Origin: Trinickia dinghuensis
Lineage (GTDB): Bacteria; Pseudomonadota; Gammaproteobacteria; Burkholderiales; Burkholderiaceae
Length of the DNA: 64,000 bases
NCBI RefSeq assembly: GCF_003367175.1
Contig: NZ_QRGA01000007.1
Span: 233,060 to 297,059, forward strand
Direction: 5' to 3'
The position numbers and the translations under genes were made by a program. The notes under the pieces are model-generated. The model saw only the letters and a list, made by a program, of their open reading frames with translations. It did no database searches and was not told the DNA's origin. Below are positions 1 through 9,439 of the stretch, in pieces; within the stretch, counting starts at the first letter, position 1, and each line of letters begins with the position of its first letter.

Positions 1-1601
1 TCGCCGTCGTCACCGCGCTCGTGCTCTGGAGCCGCACGCCGGACTATCGCGTCCTGTACAGCAGCCTGTCGGATCAGGACGGCGGCGCCATCATTGCTGC
101 GCTGCAGCAGGCGAACGTCCCCTACAAGTTCTCGGAAGGCGGCTCCGCCATTCTCGTGCCGTCGGACCAAGTCAACGAAGTGCGCCTGAAGCTCGCCTCG
201 CAGGGGCTGCCCAAGAGCGGCTCGGTCGGCATGGAACTGATGGACAACGAGAAATTCGGCATCAGCCAATTCGCCGAGCAGGTGAACTATCAGCGTGCGC
301 TCGAAGGCGAACTCGAACGCACGATCGAGTCGATCTCGGTCGTGCGCCAAGCCCGCGTGCATCTGGCCATTCCGAAGCCTTCCGTATTCGTGCGCGATCG
401 CGAAGCGCCGACGGCATCGGTGCTCGTCAATCTGTATCCGGGCCGGATGCTCGACGAGGGCCAAGTTTCGGCCATCACGCACATGGTGGCCTCGAGCGTC
501 ACCGACCTGCCCGTCAAGAACGTCACGATCGTCGACCAGGACGGCACGCTGCTCACGCAGCCCTCCTCGGGCACCGGCCTCGACGCCTCGCAGCTCAAGT
601 ACGTGCAGCAAGTCGAGCACAACACGCAGCAGCGGATCGACGCGATCCTGGCCCCGCTGTTCGGCGCCGGCAACGCGCACTCGCAGGTCAGCGCCGACAT
701 CGACTTCTCGCAATTGGAACAAACGGCCGAAACTTACGGCCCGAACGGCAGCCAGCAGCAGGCGTCGATCCGCAGCCAGCAAACGAGCGAGTCGAGCGAT
801 ATGTCGCAAAGCGGCGCGGGCGGCGTGCCCGGCGCGCTGTCGAACACGCCGCCGCAGCCGGCCTCGGCGCCGATCGTCGCCGCCAGCGGCGCGGCCGCCA
901 CGGGCCCGGCGGGGACGCCGATCAGCGAGCGCAAGGACGCCACGACGAACTACGAGCTCGACAAGCGCGTGAGCCACATGGAGCAGGCCAAGGGCGGCGT
1001 GAAGCGCCTGTCGGCGGCGGTCGTCATCAACTACCAGCGCGTCGTCGACGCCAAGGGCCACGCGACGATGCAGCCGCTCACGCCCGAAAAGCTCGCGCAG
1101 ATCACGCAGCTCGTGAAGGACGCGATGGGCTACGACGCCAAGCGCGGCGACACGGTCAACATCGTCAACGCGACGTTCACGACCGAAGCCGACCCGCTCG
1201 TGAACCTGCCGTGGTGGAAGCAGCCCGAGATCATCTCGCTCGCGATCCAGGCGGCGAAGTGGCTCGGCATCGGCCTCGTCGCGCTGATCCTCTATCTGAC
1301 GATGGTCAAGCCCGCGATGAAGCGCGCGTTCCCGCCGCCGGTCGAAGGCCACGCGGCCGACGGCTCGGGCATGGGCGGCATGCTGGACGGCCCCGGCGAG
1401 CCCGTGCTGCTCGATGGCGGCTCGCCGTCGCCGGTCACGACCGCGATGGAGCTCGACAACGACATGGAGCAAAACCTGCTTGCGTTCGAGAGCGAGAAGC
1501 ACAAGTTCGAACGGAACCTCGATTACGCGCGGACCATCGCGCGCAAGGATCCGAAGATCGTAGCGACGGTTGTCAAGAATTGGGTGTCCGATGAGCGCTG
1601 A
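1..1601 (+). CDS. fliF: Flagellar MS-ring protein FliF (5' end outside window)
   Basis: The reading frame is already open at base 3 and runs to a TGA at 1599-1601, so the N-terminus lies to the left of the window. FliF forms the inner-membrane MS ring on which rotor and export gate are built. The visible part starts in the first membrane helix, passes through the ring-building domains, and contains a low-complexity Ala/Pro/Gly/Ser segment at about 810-930. A second membrane helix is encoded at about 1230-1310, followed by a cytoplasmic tail that ends in the charged FliG-binding region. The end overlaps the fliG start by 11 bases, which indicates translational coupling. The family assignment is secure; only the true start is missing. 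Confidence 0.96.
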   Translation, partial: AVVTALVLWSRTPDYRVLYSSLSDQDGGAIIAALQQANVPYKFSEGGSAILVPSDQVNEVRLKLASQGLPKSGSVGMELMDNEKFGISQFAEQVNYQRALEGELERTIESISVVRQARVHLAIPKPSVFVRDREAPTASVLVNLYPGRMLDEGQVSAITHMVASSVTDLPVKNVTIVDQDGTLLTQPSSGTGLDASQLKYVQQVEHNTQQRIDAILAPLFGAGNAHSQVSADIDFSQLEQTAETYGPNGSQQQASIRSQQTSESSDMSQSGAGGVPGALSNTPPQPASAPIVAASGAAATGPAGTPISERKDATTNYELDKRVSHMEQAKGGVKRLSAAVVINYQRVVDAKGHATMQPLTPEKLAQITQLVKDAMGYDAKRGDTVNIVNATFTTEADPLVNLPWWKQPEIISLAIQAAKWLGIGLVALILYLTMVKPAMKRAFPPPVEGHAADGSGMGGMLDGPGEPVLLDGGSPSPVTTAMELDNDMEQNLLAFESEKHKFERNLDYARTIARKDPKIVATVVKNWVSDER

Positions 1602-2586
1602 AGGGGTCACGAAGAGCGCGCTTCTGCTGATGTCGATCGGCGAGGAAGAAGCCGCTGAAGTATTCAAGTTTCTCGCGCCGCGCGAGGTGCAGAAGATCGG
1701 CGCCGCCATGGCCGCGCTCAAGAACGTGACGCGCGAGGAAGTCGAGAACGTCCTGCAGGACTTCGTCAAGGAAGCCGAGCAGCATACGGCGATGTCGCTC
1801 GATTCGAACGACTACATCCGTTCGGTGCTGACGAAGGCGCTCGGCGAAGACAAGGCCGGCGTGCTGATCGACCGGATTCTGCAAGGCAGCGACACGAGCG
1901 GCATCGAAGGGCTCAAGTGGATGGACTCGCCCGCCGTGGCCGAGCTCATCAAGAACGAGCACCCGCAGATCATCGCGACGATTCTCGTGCACTTGGACCG
2001 CGACCAGGCCTCGGAAATCGCTGCCTGCTTCACGGACCGGCTGCGCAACGACGTGCTGCTGCGCATCGCCACGCTCGACGGGATTCAGCCGGCCGCGCTG
2101 CGCGAACTCGACGACGTCTTGACTAGCCTGCTCTCGGGCAGCGACAACCTCAAGCGCAGCCCGATGGGCGGCATCCGCACCGCGGCCGAAATCCTGAACT
2201 TCATGCCGACCATGCACGAGGAGTCGATTCTCGAGAACGTGCGCCAGTACGACGCCGACCTCGCGCAGAAGATCATCGACCAGATGTTCGTGTTCGAGAA
2301 CCTGCTCGACCTCGAAGACCGGGCGATCCAGCTGCTGCTCAAGGAAGTGGAGTCCGAAGCGCTCATCATCTCGCTCAAGGGCGCCCCGCCCGCGCTGCGT
2401 CAGAAGTTCCTCTCGAACATGTCGCAGCGCGCGGCCGAACTGCTCGCCGAAGATCTCGACGCACGCGGTCCGGTGCGGGTCTCGGAAGTGGAAACGCAAC
2501 AGCGCCGCATCCTGCAGATCGTGCGCAACCTGGCCGAGAGCGGCCAAATCGTAATCGGTGGAAAGGCGGAAGATGCCTATGTCTGA
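1591..2586 (+). CDS. fliG: Flagellar motor switch protein FliG
   Basis: 331 aa, the normal length for FliG, the C-ring protein that couples the MS ring to the stator. I chose the ATG at 1591 (MSAEGVTKSALL) because the protein then begins like other FliG proteins; an in-frame start at 1570 would add seven atypical residues. The EHPQ motif is visible in the middle domain (KNEHPQIIATIL). The C-terminal torque helix has the expected charge pattern (LLDLEDRAIQLLLKEVE). It is translationally coupled to fliF upstream and fliH downstream. Confidence 0.97.
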   Translation: MSAEGVTKSALLLMSIGEEEAAEVFKFLAPREVQKIGAAMAALKNVTREEVENVLQDFVKEAEQHTAMSLDSNDYIRSVLTKALGEDKAGVLIDRILQGSDTSGIEGLKWMDSPAVAELIKNEHPQIIATILVHLDRDQASEIAACFTDRLRNDVLLRIATLDGIQPAALRELDDVLTSLLSGSDNLKRSPMGGIRTAAEILNFMPTMHEESILENVRQYDADLAQKIIDQMFVFENLLDLEDRAIQLLLKEVESEALIISLKGAPPALRQKFLSNMSQRAAELLAEDLDARGPVRVSEVETQQRRILQIVRNLAESGQIVIGGKAEDAYV

Positions 2587-3247
2587 TTCAGGCCGCTCGG
2601 ACAAGAAGCCCGTCTCAGCGTACCAGCGCTGGGAGATGGCTTCGTTCGACCCGCCTCCCCCTCCCGATCCCGTCCGCGAGAACAAGCTCGCGCATGAGAT
2701 CCAGCGTATTCGCGCGGCCGCTCACCAGCAGGGGCTCGCCTCGGGTCACGTCGCCGGTCAGGCGATCGGCTATCAAGCCGGCTTCGACCAGGGCCATGCC
2801 CAAGGGCTGGAAAAAGGCCGCCAGGAAGCGCACGCCGAAGCCGCGCGGCTCGCCGGCCTCGCCGATGCGTTCAAGGCCGCCCTCGACGGCGCCCAGACGG
2901 AAATGTCGGAGTCGCTCGTCGCGCTGGCGATCGACATCGCCCATCAGGTCGTGCGCCAGCATGTGACGCACGATCCGGCCGCCGTCATCGCCGCCGCCCG
3001 CGAAGTGCTCGCGGCCGAGCCGGCACTGGTCGGCTCGCCGCAGCTGATCGTCAATCCGGCCGATCTGCCGATCGTCGAAGCCTATTTGAAGGACGAACTC
3101 GACACGCTCGGCTGGAACGTGCGGACCGACGTGGCCGTCGAGCGCGGCGGCTGCCGCGCGCAGGCCGCCACCGGCGAAATCGACGCCACCATCGGCACGC
3201 GCTGGCATCGCGTCGCAGCCGCCCTCGGCAAGGTAAGCCAATGGTGA
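2573..3247 (+). CDS. fliH: Flagellar export ATPase regulator FliH
   Basis: About 224 aa. FliH binds and restrains the export ATPase FliI and docks it at the C ring. The N-terminus is short and Pro-rich ([10 protein letters not shown]). It is followed by a Gly-rich helical stretch ([20 protein letters not shown]) with the GxxxG-like periodicity known for FliH, then the conserved C-terminal domain. The start is either the ATG at 2573 or the one at 2579; both lie inside the end of fliG, and an AAGGCGGAAG sequence just upstream favours 2573. The end overlaps fliI by 7 bases. Confidence 0.93.
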   Translation: MPMSDSGRSDKKPVSAYQRWEMASFDPPPPPDPVRENKLAHEIQRIRAAAHQQGLASGHVAGQAIGYQAGFDQGHAQGLEKGRQEAHAEAARLAGLADAFKAALDGAQTEMSESLVALAIDIAHQVVRQHVTHDPAAVIAAAREVLAAEPALVGSPQLIVNPADLPIVEAYLKDELDTLGWNVRTDVAVERGGCRAQAATGEIDATIGTRWHRVAAALGKVSQW

Positions 3248-4977
3248 ACGAAACCACCGTCGCCTCGCTGCGCGCAAGCGGGTTGTCGCCGCTCGAGGTC
3301 GAACTGGCGCTCGCGTCGTTCAGCCCCGAAGCCATGCCCGACGCACGCCGCGCGCTCGATCCGGATGGGAACGAAGCGAAGCCGGCCTTCGACGAGATCG
3401 ACCCGCAAGACCAGCGGGCCGCGATCGACGCCATCGACGCGATCGCCAAGGCAGCGGCGGGCGAGACGGCACCGGCACAAGCACAGGCGACCGCTCCCGC
3501 TCAACGGGAGTCCGGTCCTCATGCAACGCCGGCCCCCCATGCGCCCGCCAGCGCCTCGCGCGCGGCCGCGCCGCACCCGGTTTTCACGCCCGATCCCGCG
3601 CTAGCGAACAACGCGCACCTGGCCGCTTGGCGCACGCGCCTGAACGGCCTGCGCGAACGCAGCGCGCTCGCGCGGCCGCTGTCGGCCTGCGGGCGCCTCA
3701 CGCGCGCGGCGGGACTCGTGCTCGAGGCGATCGGCATGCGCATGGCGGTGGGCGCCGAATGCCTGATCGAAATGCCGCCCGGCAGCACGCTGCCGATGGC
3801 CGAGGCCGAAGTGGTCGGCTTCGCCGGCGATCGCCTGTTTCTGATGCCGACGACCGAAGTCGCCGGCCTGTTGCCCGGCGCGCGCGTCTATCCGCGCGAG
3901 GCCGCCCCGCTCGCCGATCCGCTCGCGGGCGCCAAGCGCCTGCCGGTCGGCTGGGGCATGCTCGGGCGCGTCGTCGATTCGTCGGGCCGCCCGCTGGACG
4001 GCCTCGGGCCGCTCGCGACCAACGTCGATGCGCCGCTCACGGCCCCGTCGATCAACCCGCTCAAGCGCGAGCCGATCCACAAGGTGCTCGACGTCGGCGT
4101 GCGCGCGATCAACGCGCTGCTCACGGTCGGGCGCGGCCAGCGCATGGGGCTCTTCGCGGGCTCCGGCGTCGGTAAATCGGTGCTGCTCGGCACGATGGCG
4201 CGCTACACGAGCGCCGAAGTCATCGTGATCGGGCTCATCGGCGAACGCGGCCGCGAAGTGAAGGAATTCATCGAGCAGATCCTCGGCGAGGACGGGCTCG
4301 CCCGCTCCGTCGTCGTGGCGGCGCCGGCCGACGTCTCCCCGCTCATGCGGATGCAGGGCGCCACCTACGCCACCTCGCTCGCCGAATACTTCCGCGACCA
4401 GGGCAAGCACGTGCTGCTGCTCATGGATTCGCTGACGCGCTACGCGATGGCGCAGCGCGAGATCGCACTCGCCATCGGCGAGCCGCCGGCGACGAAAGGC
4501 TATCCGCCGTCCGTCTTCGCCAAGCTGCCGGCGCTCGTCGAGCGCACGGGCAACGGCCCGGCCGGCGGCGGCTCGATCACGGCGTTCTATACCGTGCTGA
4601 CCGAAGGCGACGATCAGCAAGACCCTATCGCCGACTCGGCGCGCGCGATTCTCGACGGCCATATCGTGCTGTCGCGAGCGCTCGCCGAAGCCGGCCACTA
4701 TCCGGCGATCGACATCGAAGCCTCGATCAGCCGGGCGATGACGGCGCTCATCGACGAGAAACATCTGGACCGCGTGCGGATCTTCAAGCAGATGTTGTCC
4801 CGTTATCAGCGTAATCGCGACTTGATCAACGTCGGGGCCTATTCGAGCGGACGCGATGCGCTGCTCGACCGGGCAATCGCGCTGTATCCGCGCATCGAAG
4901 CATTTCTGCAACAGGGCTTTCGCGAATGTGCACCGTTCGAACCAAGCCTCACTATGCTTGACGCGCTGTTCCAATGA
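3241..4977 (+). CDS. fliI: Flagellar type III export ATPase FliI
   Basis: 578 aa, about 120 residues longer than the enteric protein. FliI is the hexameric ATPase of the flagellar export apparatus. Walker A is AGSGVGKS at residues 306-313 (Lys312). The [17 protein letters not shown] block is the Walker B region, and ERGREV and TKGYPPSVF are further family landmarks. The extra length is at the N-terminus: residues 1 to about 72 are acidic and probably helical, and about 73-120 are an Ala/Pro/Gln linker before the usual core. The start ATG overlaps fliH. The core assignment is certain; the function of the extension is unknown. Confidence 0.97.
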   Translation: MVNETTVASLRASGLSPLEVELALASFSPEAMPDARRALDPDGNEAKPAFDEIDPQDQRAAIDAIDAIAKAAAGETAPAQAQATAPAQRESGPHATPAPHAPASASRAAAPHPVFTPDPALANNAHLAAWRTRLNGLRERSALARPLSACGRLTRAAGLVLEAIGMRMAVGAECLIEMPPGSTLPMAEAEVVGFAGDRLFLMPTTEVAGLLPGARVYPREAAPLADPLAGAKRLPVGWGMLGRVVDSSGRPLDGLGPLATNVDAPLTAPSINPLKREPIHKVLDVGVRAINALLTVGRGQRMGLFAGSGVGKSVLLGTMARYTSAEVIVIGLIGERGREVKEFIEQILGEDGLARSVVVAAPADVSPLMRMQGATYATSLAEYFRDQGKHVLLLMDSLTRYAMAQREIALAIGEPPATKGYPPSVFAKLPALVERTGNGPAGGGSITAFYTVLTEGDDQQDPIADSARAILDGHIVLSRALAEAGHYPAIDIEASISRAMTALIDEKHLDRVRIFKQMLSRYQRNRDLINVGAYSSGRDALLDRAIALYPRIEAFLQQGFRECAPFEPSLTMLDALFQ

Positions 4978-4990
4978 GGAGTCCTAAGCG

Positions 4991-5443
4991 ATGGCGAAGC
5001 ACTTTCCGATCAAAACGCTGATCGACCTCGCGCAGAACGACGTCGACGCGGCGGCCAAGCAGCTCGGCCGCGTGCAGCGCGAACGCGCCGACGTCGAGGC
5101 GCAACTCGATGCGCTGATCCGCTATCGCGACGAGTATCACGCGAACTTCTCGGCTTCGGCCCAGGCCGGCATGCCCGCCGGCAGCTGGCGCAATTTTCAG
5201 GCGTTCATCGATACGCTCGACGCGGCGATCGAACAACAGCGGCGCCTGCTCGTGGCAGCCACCTCGCGCGTCGAGGCGGCCAAGCCCGAGTGGCAGCGTC
5301 AAAAGCAGAAGCTGGGCTCGTACGAAGTCCTGCAAGCGCGCGGCGACGCGGCCGAGGCACGCCTCGCCGCACGACGCGAGCAGCGCGACGCCGACGAGCA
5401 CGCCGCCAAGATGCTGCGCATGCGGCACGAAAACTTGAACTGA
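4991..5443 (+). CDS. fliJ: Flagellar export chaperone-escort protein FliJ
   Basis: 150 aa, the usual FliJ size, almost wholly charged and helical, as expected for the antiparallel coiled coil that acts as the central stalk of the FliI ring. It begins MAKHFPIKTLIDLAQND 13 bases after the fliI stop. A GAGGAG ribosome binding site (4975-4980) overlaps that stop. Sequence similarity in this family is low, so the call rests on length, coiled-coil character and its position between fliI and fliK. Confidence 0.92.
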   Translation: MAKHFPIKTLIDLAQNDVDAAAKQLGRVQRERADVEAQLDALIRYRDEYHANFSASAQAGMPAGSWRNFQAFIDTLDAAIEQQRRLLVAATSRVEAAKPEWQRQKQKLGSYEVLQARGDAAEARLAARREQRDADEHAAKMLRMRHENLN

Positions 5444-5502
5444 ACCGGAATCGAATCGGCCGGCGCAACAACGCCGCCGCCGACTATACGAAAGGCATAG
5501 CC

Positions 5503-7050
5503 ATGTCGCCCATTTCCATCCTCGGGTCCCTCTCCGGCACGCCGGGCGTCTCGCCCGGCAGCAACGGCTCGGGCTCGAACACGCAGGCCGCGACGCCGTT
5601 CTCGCAGACGCTCCAGCAAAGCGTGAACGCCCAGCAGCAGGCCGCGCAATCGGCGCAATCGAGCGCCAACGCATCGTCCTCGAACGCCGCGCAAAACACC
5701 GGCGCGCCGCAGCAATCGGCGTCGAACGGAGCCAATGCCGCGAACGGCGGCCAGGCGTCGAACGGATCGACGTCGGCCTCGAACTCGTCCAGCACCAGCA
5801 CCAGTACCAGCACTAGCACCAGCGCAAACGCGACGAGCGGTGGCGGCACCGCCTCCTCGCAAGCGAGTACGGGCGCGAAGCACACCGGCTCGTCCTCGAG
5901 CACGCAACAGCAGCAGCAAGCGAACCAAGCTCAAAGCGTGGCCGCCAATGCCGCCAACGCAGCGGCACAAGCGCAAGCCGCCGCCCAAGCCGCGGCACAG
6001 CAGGCGCTGGCCGCCGCGAACGGTGCGACGGCAGGCGGCACAACCGTCGCCGGCGACGCGACGAGCACGGACGGCACGGCCGCCGGCGCCGCAGGCAAAT
6101 CGAAAGACTCGACCGAGCCGAAGACCGTGCGCGCCGCACTCGAGGCCGCATTGGCCGCGCAGATGGGCATGCAAGGCGCCGCGGCGAGCGCGGCCGGTGC
6201 GACCTCGGGCGCGCAGGTGCTCGGCAATTCCGGGACGACGCAAAGCTCGGGCGCCCTCGGCAACGGCATGGGCTCGCTGCCTTTGAGCTCGAAAGTCGTC
6301 GGCACGCTCACGGGCGACGGCAAGAACGCCAACGCTCAGGCGATCTCCAATGCAGCCGAGCAGGCCGCGAAGGCAGCGCCGGACGCCACGGCCTCGTCCG
6401 GCAGCGCGGCGGTCGCCACGGCACAGGCCCTGGCGGGCGGCGGCGATGCCACGGCGGCGATCGCCACGCTGAAAGACAACGCGGAAGCCGCGCGCGCGGC
6501 ACTGGCCGCCACCCAGGCCGCCTCGGCATCGGGCGCGGCCAGCGCGACCGCCCAGGCGGCGGCAGCCACCCCGAACGCGGCCGCGGCCGCCGTCGCGGCT
6601 TCGCTCGCTCCGGAGGTCGGCACGCCCGATTGGGAAGACGCGCTGAGCCAAAAGGTCGTCTTCATGTCGAACGCGCATCAGCAAAGCGCCGAGTTGACGC
6701 TCAATCCGCCCGATCTCGGCCCGCTGCAAGTCGTCCTCCAAGTGGCCGACAACCACGCCCATGCGCTGTTCGTCTCGCAGCATCAGCAGGTGCGCGAAGC
6801 GGTCGAGGCCGCGCTGCCCACGCTGCGCGATGCGCTGCAAGCCGGCGGCCTCGGGCTCGGCAGCGCGAGCGTCAGCGACGGCTTCGCGCGCCAGGCGAGC
6901 CAGCAGCAAGCGGGCAATCAAAGCAGCGGCAGCGGCAGCGGCCGGCGCGGCAGCAACGGTTCGGGCGGCGGCAGCGCCGACGATGCCGTGGTCTCCGCCG
7001 CGACGATCGGCACGCGCCGCACGGTCGGCCTCGTCGATACCTTCGCCTGA
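5503..7050 (+). CDS. fliK: Flagellar hook-length control protein FliK
   Basis: 515 aa from the ATG at 5503 (MSPISILGSLSG); the longer open frame upstream only extends backwards across the fliJ end. FliK is the secreted ruler that stops hook growth and switches export specificity through FlhB. Residues 1 to about 370 are low-complexity Ala/Ser/Gly/Gln, including a Ser-Thr dipeptide run at about 97-106. The conserved C-terminal domain lies near residues 385-455, with the hallmark ELTLNPPDLGPLQVVLQV. A Gly/Ser-rich tail follows. The protein is longer than enteric FliK (about 405 aa), mainly in the ruler part. Confidence 0.94.
   Translation: MSPISILGSLSGTPGVSPGSNGSGSNTQAATPFSQTLQQSVNAQQQAAQSAQSSANASSSNAAQNTGAPQQSASNGANAANGGQASNGSTSASNSSSTSTSTSTSTSANATSGGGTASSQASTGAKHTGSSSSTQQQQQANQAQSVAANAANAAAQAQAAAQAAAQQALAAANGATAGGTTVAGDATSTDGTAAGAAGKSKDSTEPKTVRAALEAALAAQMGMQGAAASAAGATSGAQVLGNSGTTQSSGALGNGMGSLPLSSKVVGTLTGDGKNANAQAISNAAEQAAKAAPDATASSGSAAVATAQALAGGGDATAAIATLKDNAEAARAALAATQAASASGAASATAQAAAATPNAAAAAVAASLAPEVGTPDWEDALSQKVVFMSNAHQQSAELTLNPPDLGPLQVVLQVADNHAHALFVSQHQQVREAVEAALPTLRDALQAGGLGLGSASVSDGFARQASQQQAGNQSSGSGSGRRGSNGSGGGSADDAVVSAATIGTRRTVGLVDTFA
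5791..5820 (+). repeat. Hexanucleotide repeat inside fliK
   Basis: Five near-identical in-frame hexamers of the form AG(C/T)AC(C/T) encode alternating Ser-Thr at FliK residues 97-106. The unit length is a multiple of three, so a change in copy number would keep the frame and alter only the length of the ruler segment. Confidence 0.8.
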
Positions 7051-7062
7051 ACCCGGCGCAAG

Positions 7063-7099
7063 CCCACGCGCGCGTGGGTCCGCCCGGCACTCGCCGGGC
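7063..7099 (+). terminator. Pair of GC-rich hairpins after fliK
   Basis: The palindrome CCCACGCGCGCGTGGG (7063-7078) is followed by GCCCGGC-actc-GCCGGGC (7082-7099), starting 13 bases after the fliK stop. Neither has a U-run, so they may protect the 3' end or assist termination rather than act alone. Confidence 0.5.
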
Positions 7100-7144
7100 A
7101 GCCGGCGCTAGCGTGCGCAAGCCCTACGATCCGGGCCCGGCGGG

Positions 7145-7171
7145 ATAGTCCGCGGACCCTAGGACTATTTT
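7145..7171 (+). terminator. Probable intrinsic terminator of fliFGHIJK
   Basis: ATAGTCC (7145-7151) pairs perfectly with GGACTAT (7162-7168) across a 10-base loop, followed by a short T-run (7168-7171). This is the first hairpin after fliK that ends in Ts. Confidence 0.6.
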
Positions 7172-7366
7172 GCGTCGCCTTTCCGTGGCCTTCACGCCGC
7201 CTTTACACCGGCTCTACCCCCCTTTGCGACCCCATTTACCGCTCGCGGTCCGGGCGCCATTGCCTTAAACGCACGAGATGGCGTCGAATGTCCCTTCTTT
7301 TCGGCTTATCGCTCGAGCCCGCAATAGCCAACAATTCACCCTACCGAATTAACGCAAAGCATTGTC

Positions 7367-7867
7367 ATGGCAACCACGACCGCAGCTCAGCAGACCGTCG
7401 ACGCTCCCAAGAAGAAGGGAAAACTCAAGCGCATCGTGCTGATCGTTTTGATCGCGCTGATCGCCGCGGGCGGCGCCGCGGGCGGCATGTACTTCTTCCT
7501 GATCAAGCACGGGATGGGCAACGGCAAGCCGGCTCCGCCGCCGCCCCCGCCGCCGCCGGTGTTCTTCGCGCTCGACCCGATGACGGTCAATCTGCTGTCC
7601 GACGACGGCCAGCACTATCTGCGCGTCGGCCTGTCGCTGAAGCTCGCCGACGGCAAGATCCAGGAAGCGCTGCAGCAGCACATGCCGGAAATTCGCAGCC
7701 GCATCCTGCTCGATCTGTCGAACAAGCATCCCGAGGATCTCGAGACGCTCGACGGCAAGCGCGCGCTGTCCAAGGAATTGAAGGCGTTGATCGAAAAGCC
7801 GACGGACGCAAGCGAGCCGCCGGTGCACGTCGAAGAAGTGCTCTTCACGGAATTCGTGGTCCAGTAG
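7367..7867 (+). CDS. fliL: Flagellar basal body-associated protein FliL
   Basis: 166 aa, the usual size for FliL, an inner-membrane protein that surrounds and supports the stator. A short Lys-rich cytoplasmic N-terminus precedes one membrane helix (about residues 22-45, IVLIVLIALIAAGG). A run of about nine prolines follows, then the periplasmic stomatin-like domain with FFALDPMTVNLL and a C-terminus ending in LFTEFVVQ. It is the first gene of the fliLMNOPQR operon. Confidence 0.96.
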   Translation: MATTTAAQQTVDAPKKKGKLKRIVLIVLIALIAAGGAAGGMYFFLIKHGMGNGKPAPPPPPPPPVFFALDPMTVNLLSDDGQHYLRVGLSLKLADGKIQEALQQHMPEIRSRILLDLSNKHPEDLETLDGKRALSKELKALIEKPTDASEPPVHVEEVLFTEFVVQ

Positions 7868-7953
7868 TGCGCGGCGCGCCCGGTGCTTCGTGACCGGGCC
7901 GAGCTGCCACTTCAGGCGTTCTCATCAACCGCAATACAGGGACGAGCAAAGCG

Positions 7954-8955
7954 ATGGGCCACGAAGAGTTCATGTCCCAAGAGGAAGTCGATGCACTCCT
8001 CAAGGGCGTAACCGGCGATACCGATACCGACACCGACCACGGTGACAAGGCAAGCGTTCGCCCGTACAACATCGCGACGCAAGAGCGGATCGTTCGCGGC
8101 CGGATGCCCGGCCTCGAAATCATCAACGAGCGCTTCGCGCGCCTCTTGCGTCTCGGTATATTCAATTTCATGCGCCGCACCGCCGAAATTTCGGTCGGTC
8201 CGGTCAAAGTGCTCAAGTACAGCGAGTTCACGCGCAATCTGCCGATTCCGACGAACTTGAACCTCGTGCACGTCAAGCCGCTGCGCGGCACGTCGCTGTT
8301 CGTGTTCGATCCGAACCTCGTTTTCTTCGTCGTCGATAATCTGTTCGGCGGCGACGGGCGTTTCCATACGCGCGTCGAAGGGCGCGACTTCACGGCCACC
8401 GAGCAGCGGATCATCTCCAAGCTGCTGAACCTCGTGTTCGATCACTACACGACGGCCTGGAAGAGCGTGCGGCCGCTGCAGTTCGAGTTCATGCGCTCGG
8501 AGATGCACACGCAGTTCGCCAACGTCGCCACGCCGAACGAAATCGTCATCGTCACGCAGTTCTCGATCGAGTTCGGCCCGACCGGCGGCACGCTGCACAT
8601 CTGCATGCCGTATTCGATGATCGAACCGATCCGCGACGTGCTGACCTCGCCGATCCAAGGCGAGGCGCTCGAAGTCGACCGCCGCTGGGTCCGCGTGCTC
8701 TCGAGGCAGGTGCAGGCGGCGGAGGTCGAGCTGACGGCCGATCTGGCGCAAATCCCGGTCACGTTCGAAGACATCCTGAACATGCGCGCGGGCGACGTGC
8801 TGCCGATCAACATTCCCGAGAACATCGTCGCCAAGGTCGACGGCGTGCCCGTCATGGAATGCGGCTACGGAATTTTCAATGGTCAATATGCGTTGCGCGT
8901 GCAAAAAATGATCAGCGCAGCGGAAAACACGATTAAGGAATCGGATTATGAGTGA
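7954..8955 (+). CDS. fliM: Flagellar motor switch protein FliM
   Basis: 333 aa, the expected length. FliM is the C-ring protein that binds CheY-P and reverses rotation. The N-terminal CheY-binding peptide is visible as SQEEVDALLKG. The middle CheC-like domain carries NFMRRTAEISVGPVKVLKY, and the C-terminal SpoA domain is present. The start at 7954 (MGHEEFMSQEE) fits the family; the ATG at 7972 would remove six residues. The end overlaps fliN by 8 bases. Confidence 0.97.
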   Translation: MGHEEFMSQEEVDALLKGVTGDTDTDTDHGDKASVRPYNIATQERIVRGRMPGLEIINERFARLLRLGIFNFMRRTAEISVGPVKVLKYSEFTRNLPIPTNLNLVHVKPLRGTSLFVFDPNLVFFVVDNLFGGDGRFHTRVEGRDFTATEQRIISKLLNLVFDHYTTAWKSVRPLQFEFMRSEMHTQFANVATPNEIVIVTQFSIEFGPTGGTLHICMPYSMIEPIRDVLTSPIQGEALEVDRRWVRVLSRQVQAAEVELTADLAQIPVTFEDILNMRAGDVLPINIPENIVAKVDGVPVMECGYGIFNGQYALRVQKMISAAENTIKESDYE

Positions 8956-9439
8956 CCTGAACGCTACGCCGGGCGAAGGCTCGGCTCAAGTCGACGCGCA
9001 AATGGCCGCCATGGCCGCCGAGGCTGGAAAAAGCAGCGCTCCCTCCCCCGTCGACGACGAAACGAGCCTCGACGATTGGGCCGCCGCCCTCGCCGAGCAA
9101 AACACGAACCCGGCACCCGCGCCCGCCGCGGCCGGCGTGTTCCAGCCGCTGTCGAAGGTCGAGCCCACCTCGACACGCAACGACATCGATATGATTCTGG
9201 ACATTCCGGTCCAGATGACGGTCGAGCTCGGGCGCACGAAAATTGCGATCCGCAATTTGTTGCAACTTGCGCAAGGTTCCGTCGTCGAACTCGACGGGAT
9301 GGCCGGCGAGCCGATGGACGTGCTCGTGAACGGCTGTTTGATTGCCCAAGGCGAAGTCGTGGTGGTCAACGACAAGTTCGGCATCCGGTTGACCGACATC
9401 ATCACGCCGGCCGAACGCATTCGAAAATTAAATCGATGA
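8948..9439 (+). CDS. fliN: Flagellar motor switch protein FliN
   Basis: 163 aa. The N-terminal 75 residues are a variable acidic/Ala-Pro region. The C-terminal SpoA domain contains DIPVQMTVELGRTKI, VVELDGMAGEPMDVLVNG and the closing TDIITPAERIRKL, all typical of FliN at the base of the C ring. Start and stop both overlap neighbours (8 bases with fliM, ATGA with fliO). Confidence 0.97.
   Translation: MSDLNATPGEGSAQVDAQMAAMAAEAGKSSAPSPVDDETSLDDWAAALAEQNTNPAPAPAAAGVFQPLSKVEPTSTRNDIDMILDIPVQMTVELGRTKIAIRNLLQLAQGSVVELDGMAGEPMDVLVNGCLIAQGEVVVVNDKFGIRLTDIITPAERIRKLNR

Larger units (their letters stand above)
7051..7366. other. fliK-fliL intergenic region
   Basis: 316 bases without a credible gene. 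The first third holds the three hairpins described separately. The rest is pyrimidine-rich and becomes more AT-rich toward fliL (ACAATTCACCC, GAATTAACGC), so it probably carries the fliL operon promoter. I could not assign -35/-10 boxes, and no good sigma-28 site is present. Confidence 0.5.

Noticed and set aside
1573-2685. 370-aa minus-strand open frame opposite fliG
   Set aside because: Shadow frame of fliG with skewed Arg/Leu/Val composition and no start-site evidence.
5640-6600. Repeat-rich stretch in fliK that might look like a repeat array
   Set aside because: The repetitiveness is codon-level Ala/Ser/Gln bias without regular units or spacers, so not a CRISPR or satellite array.
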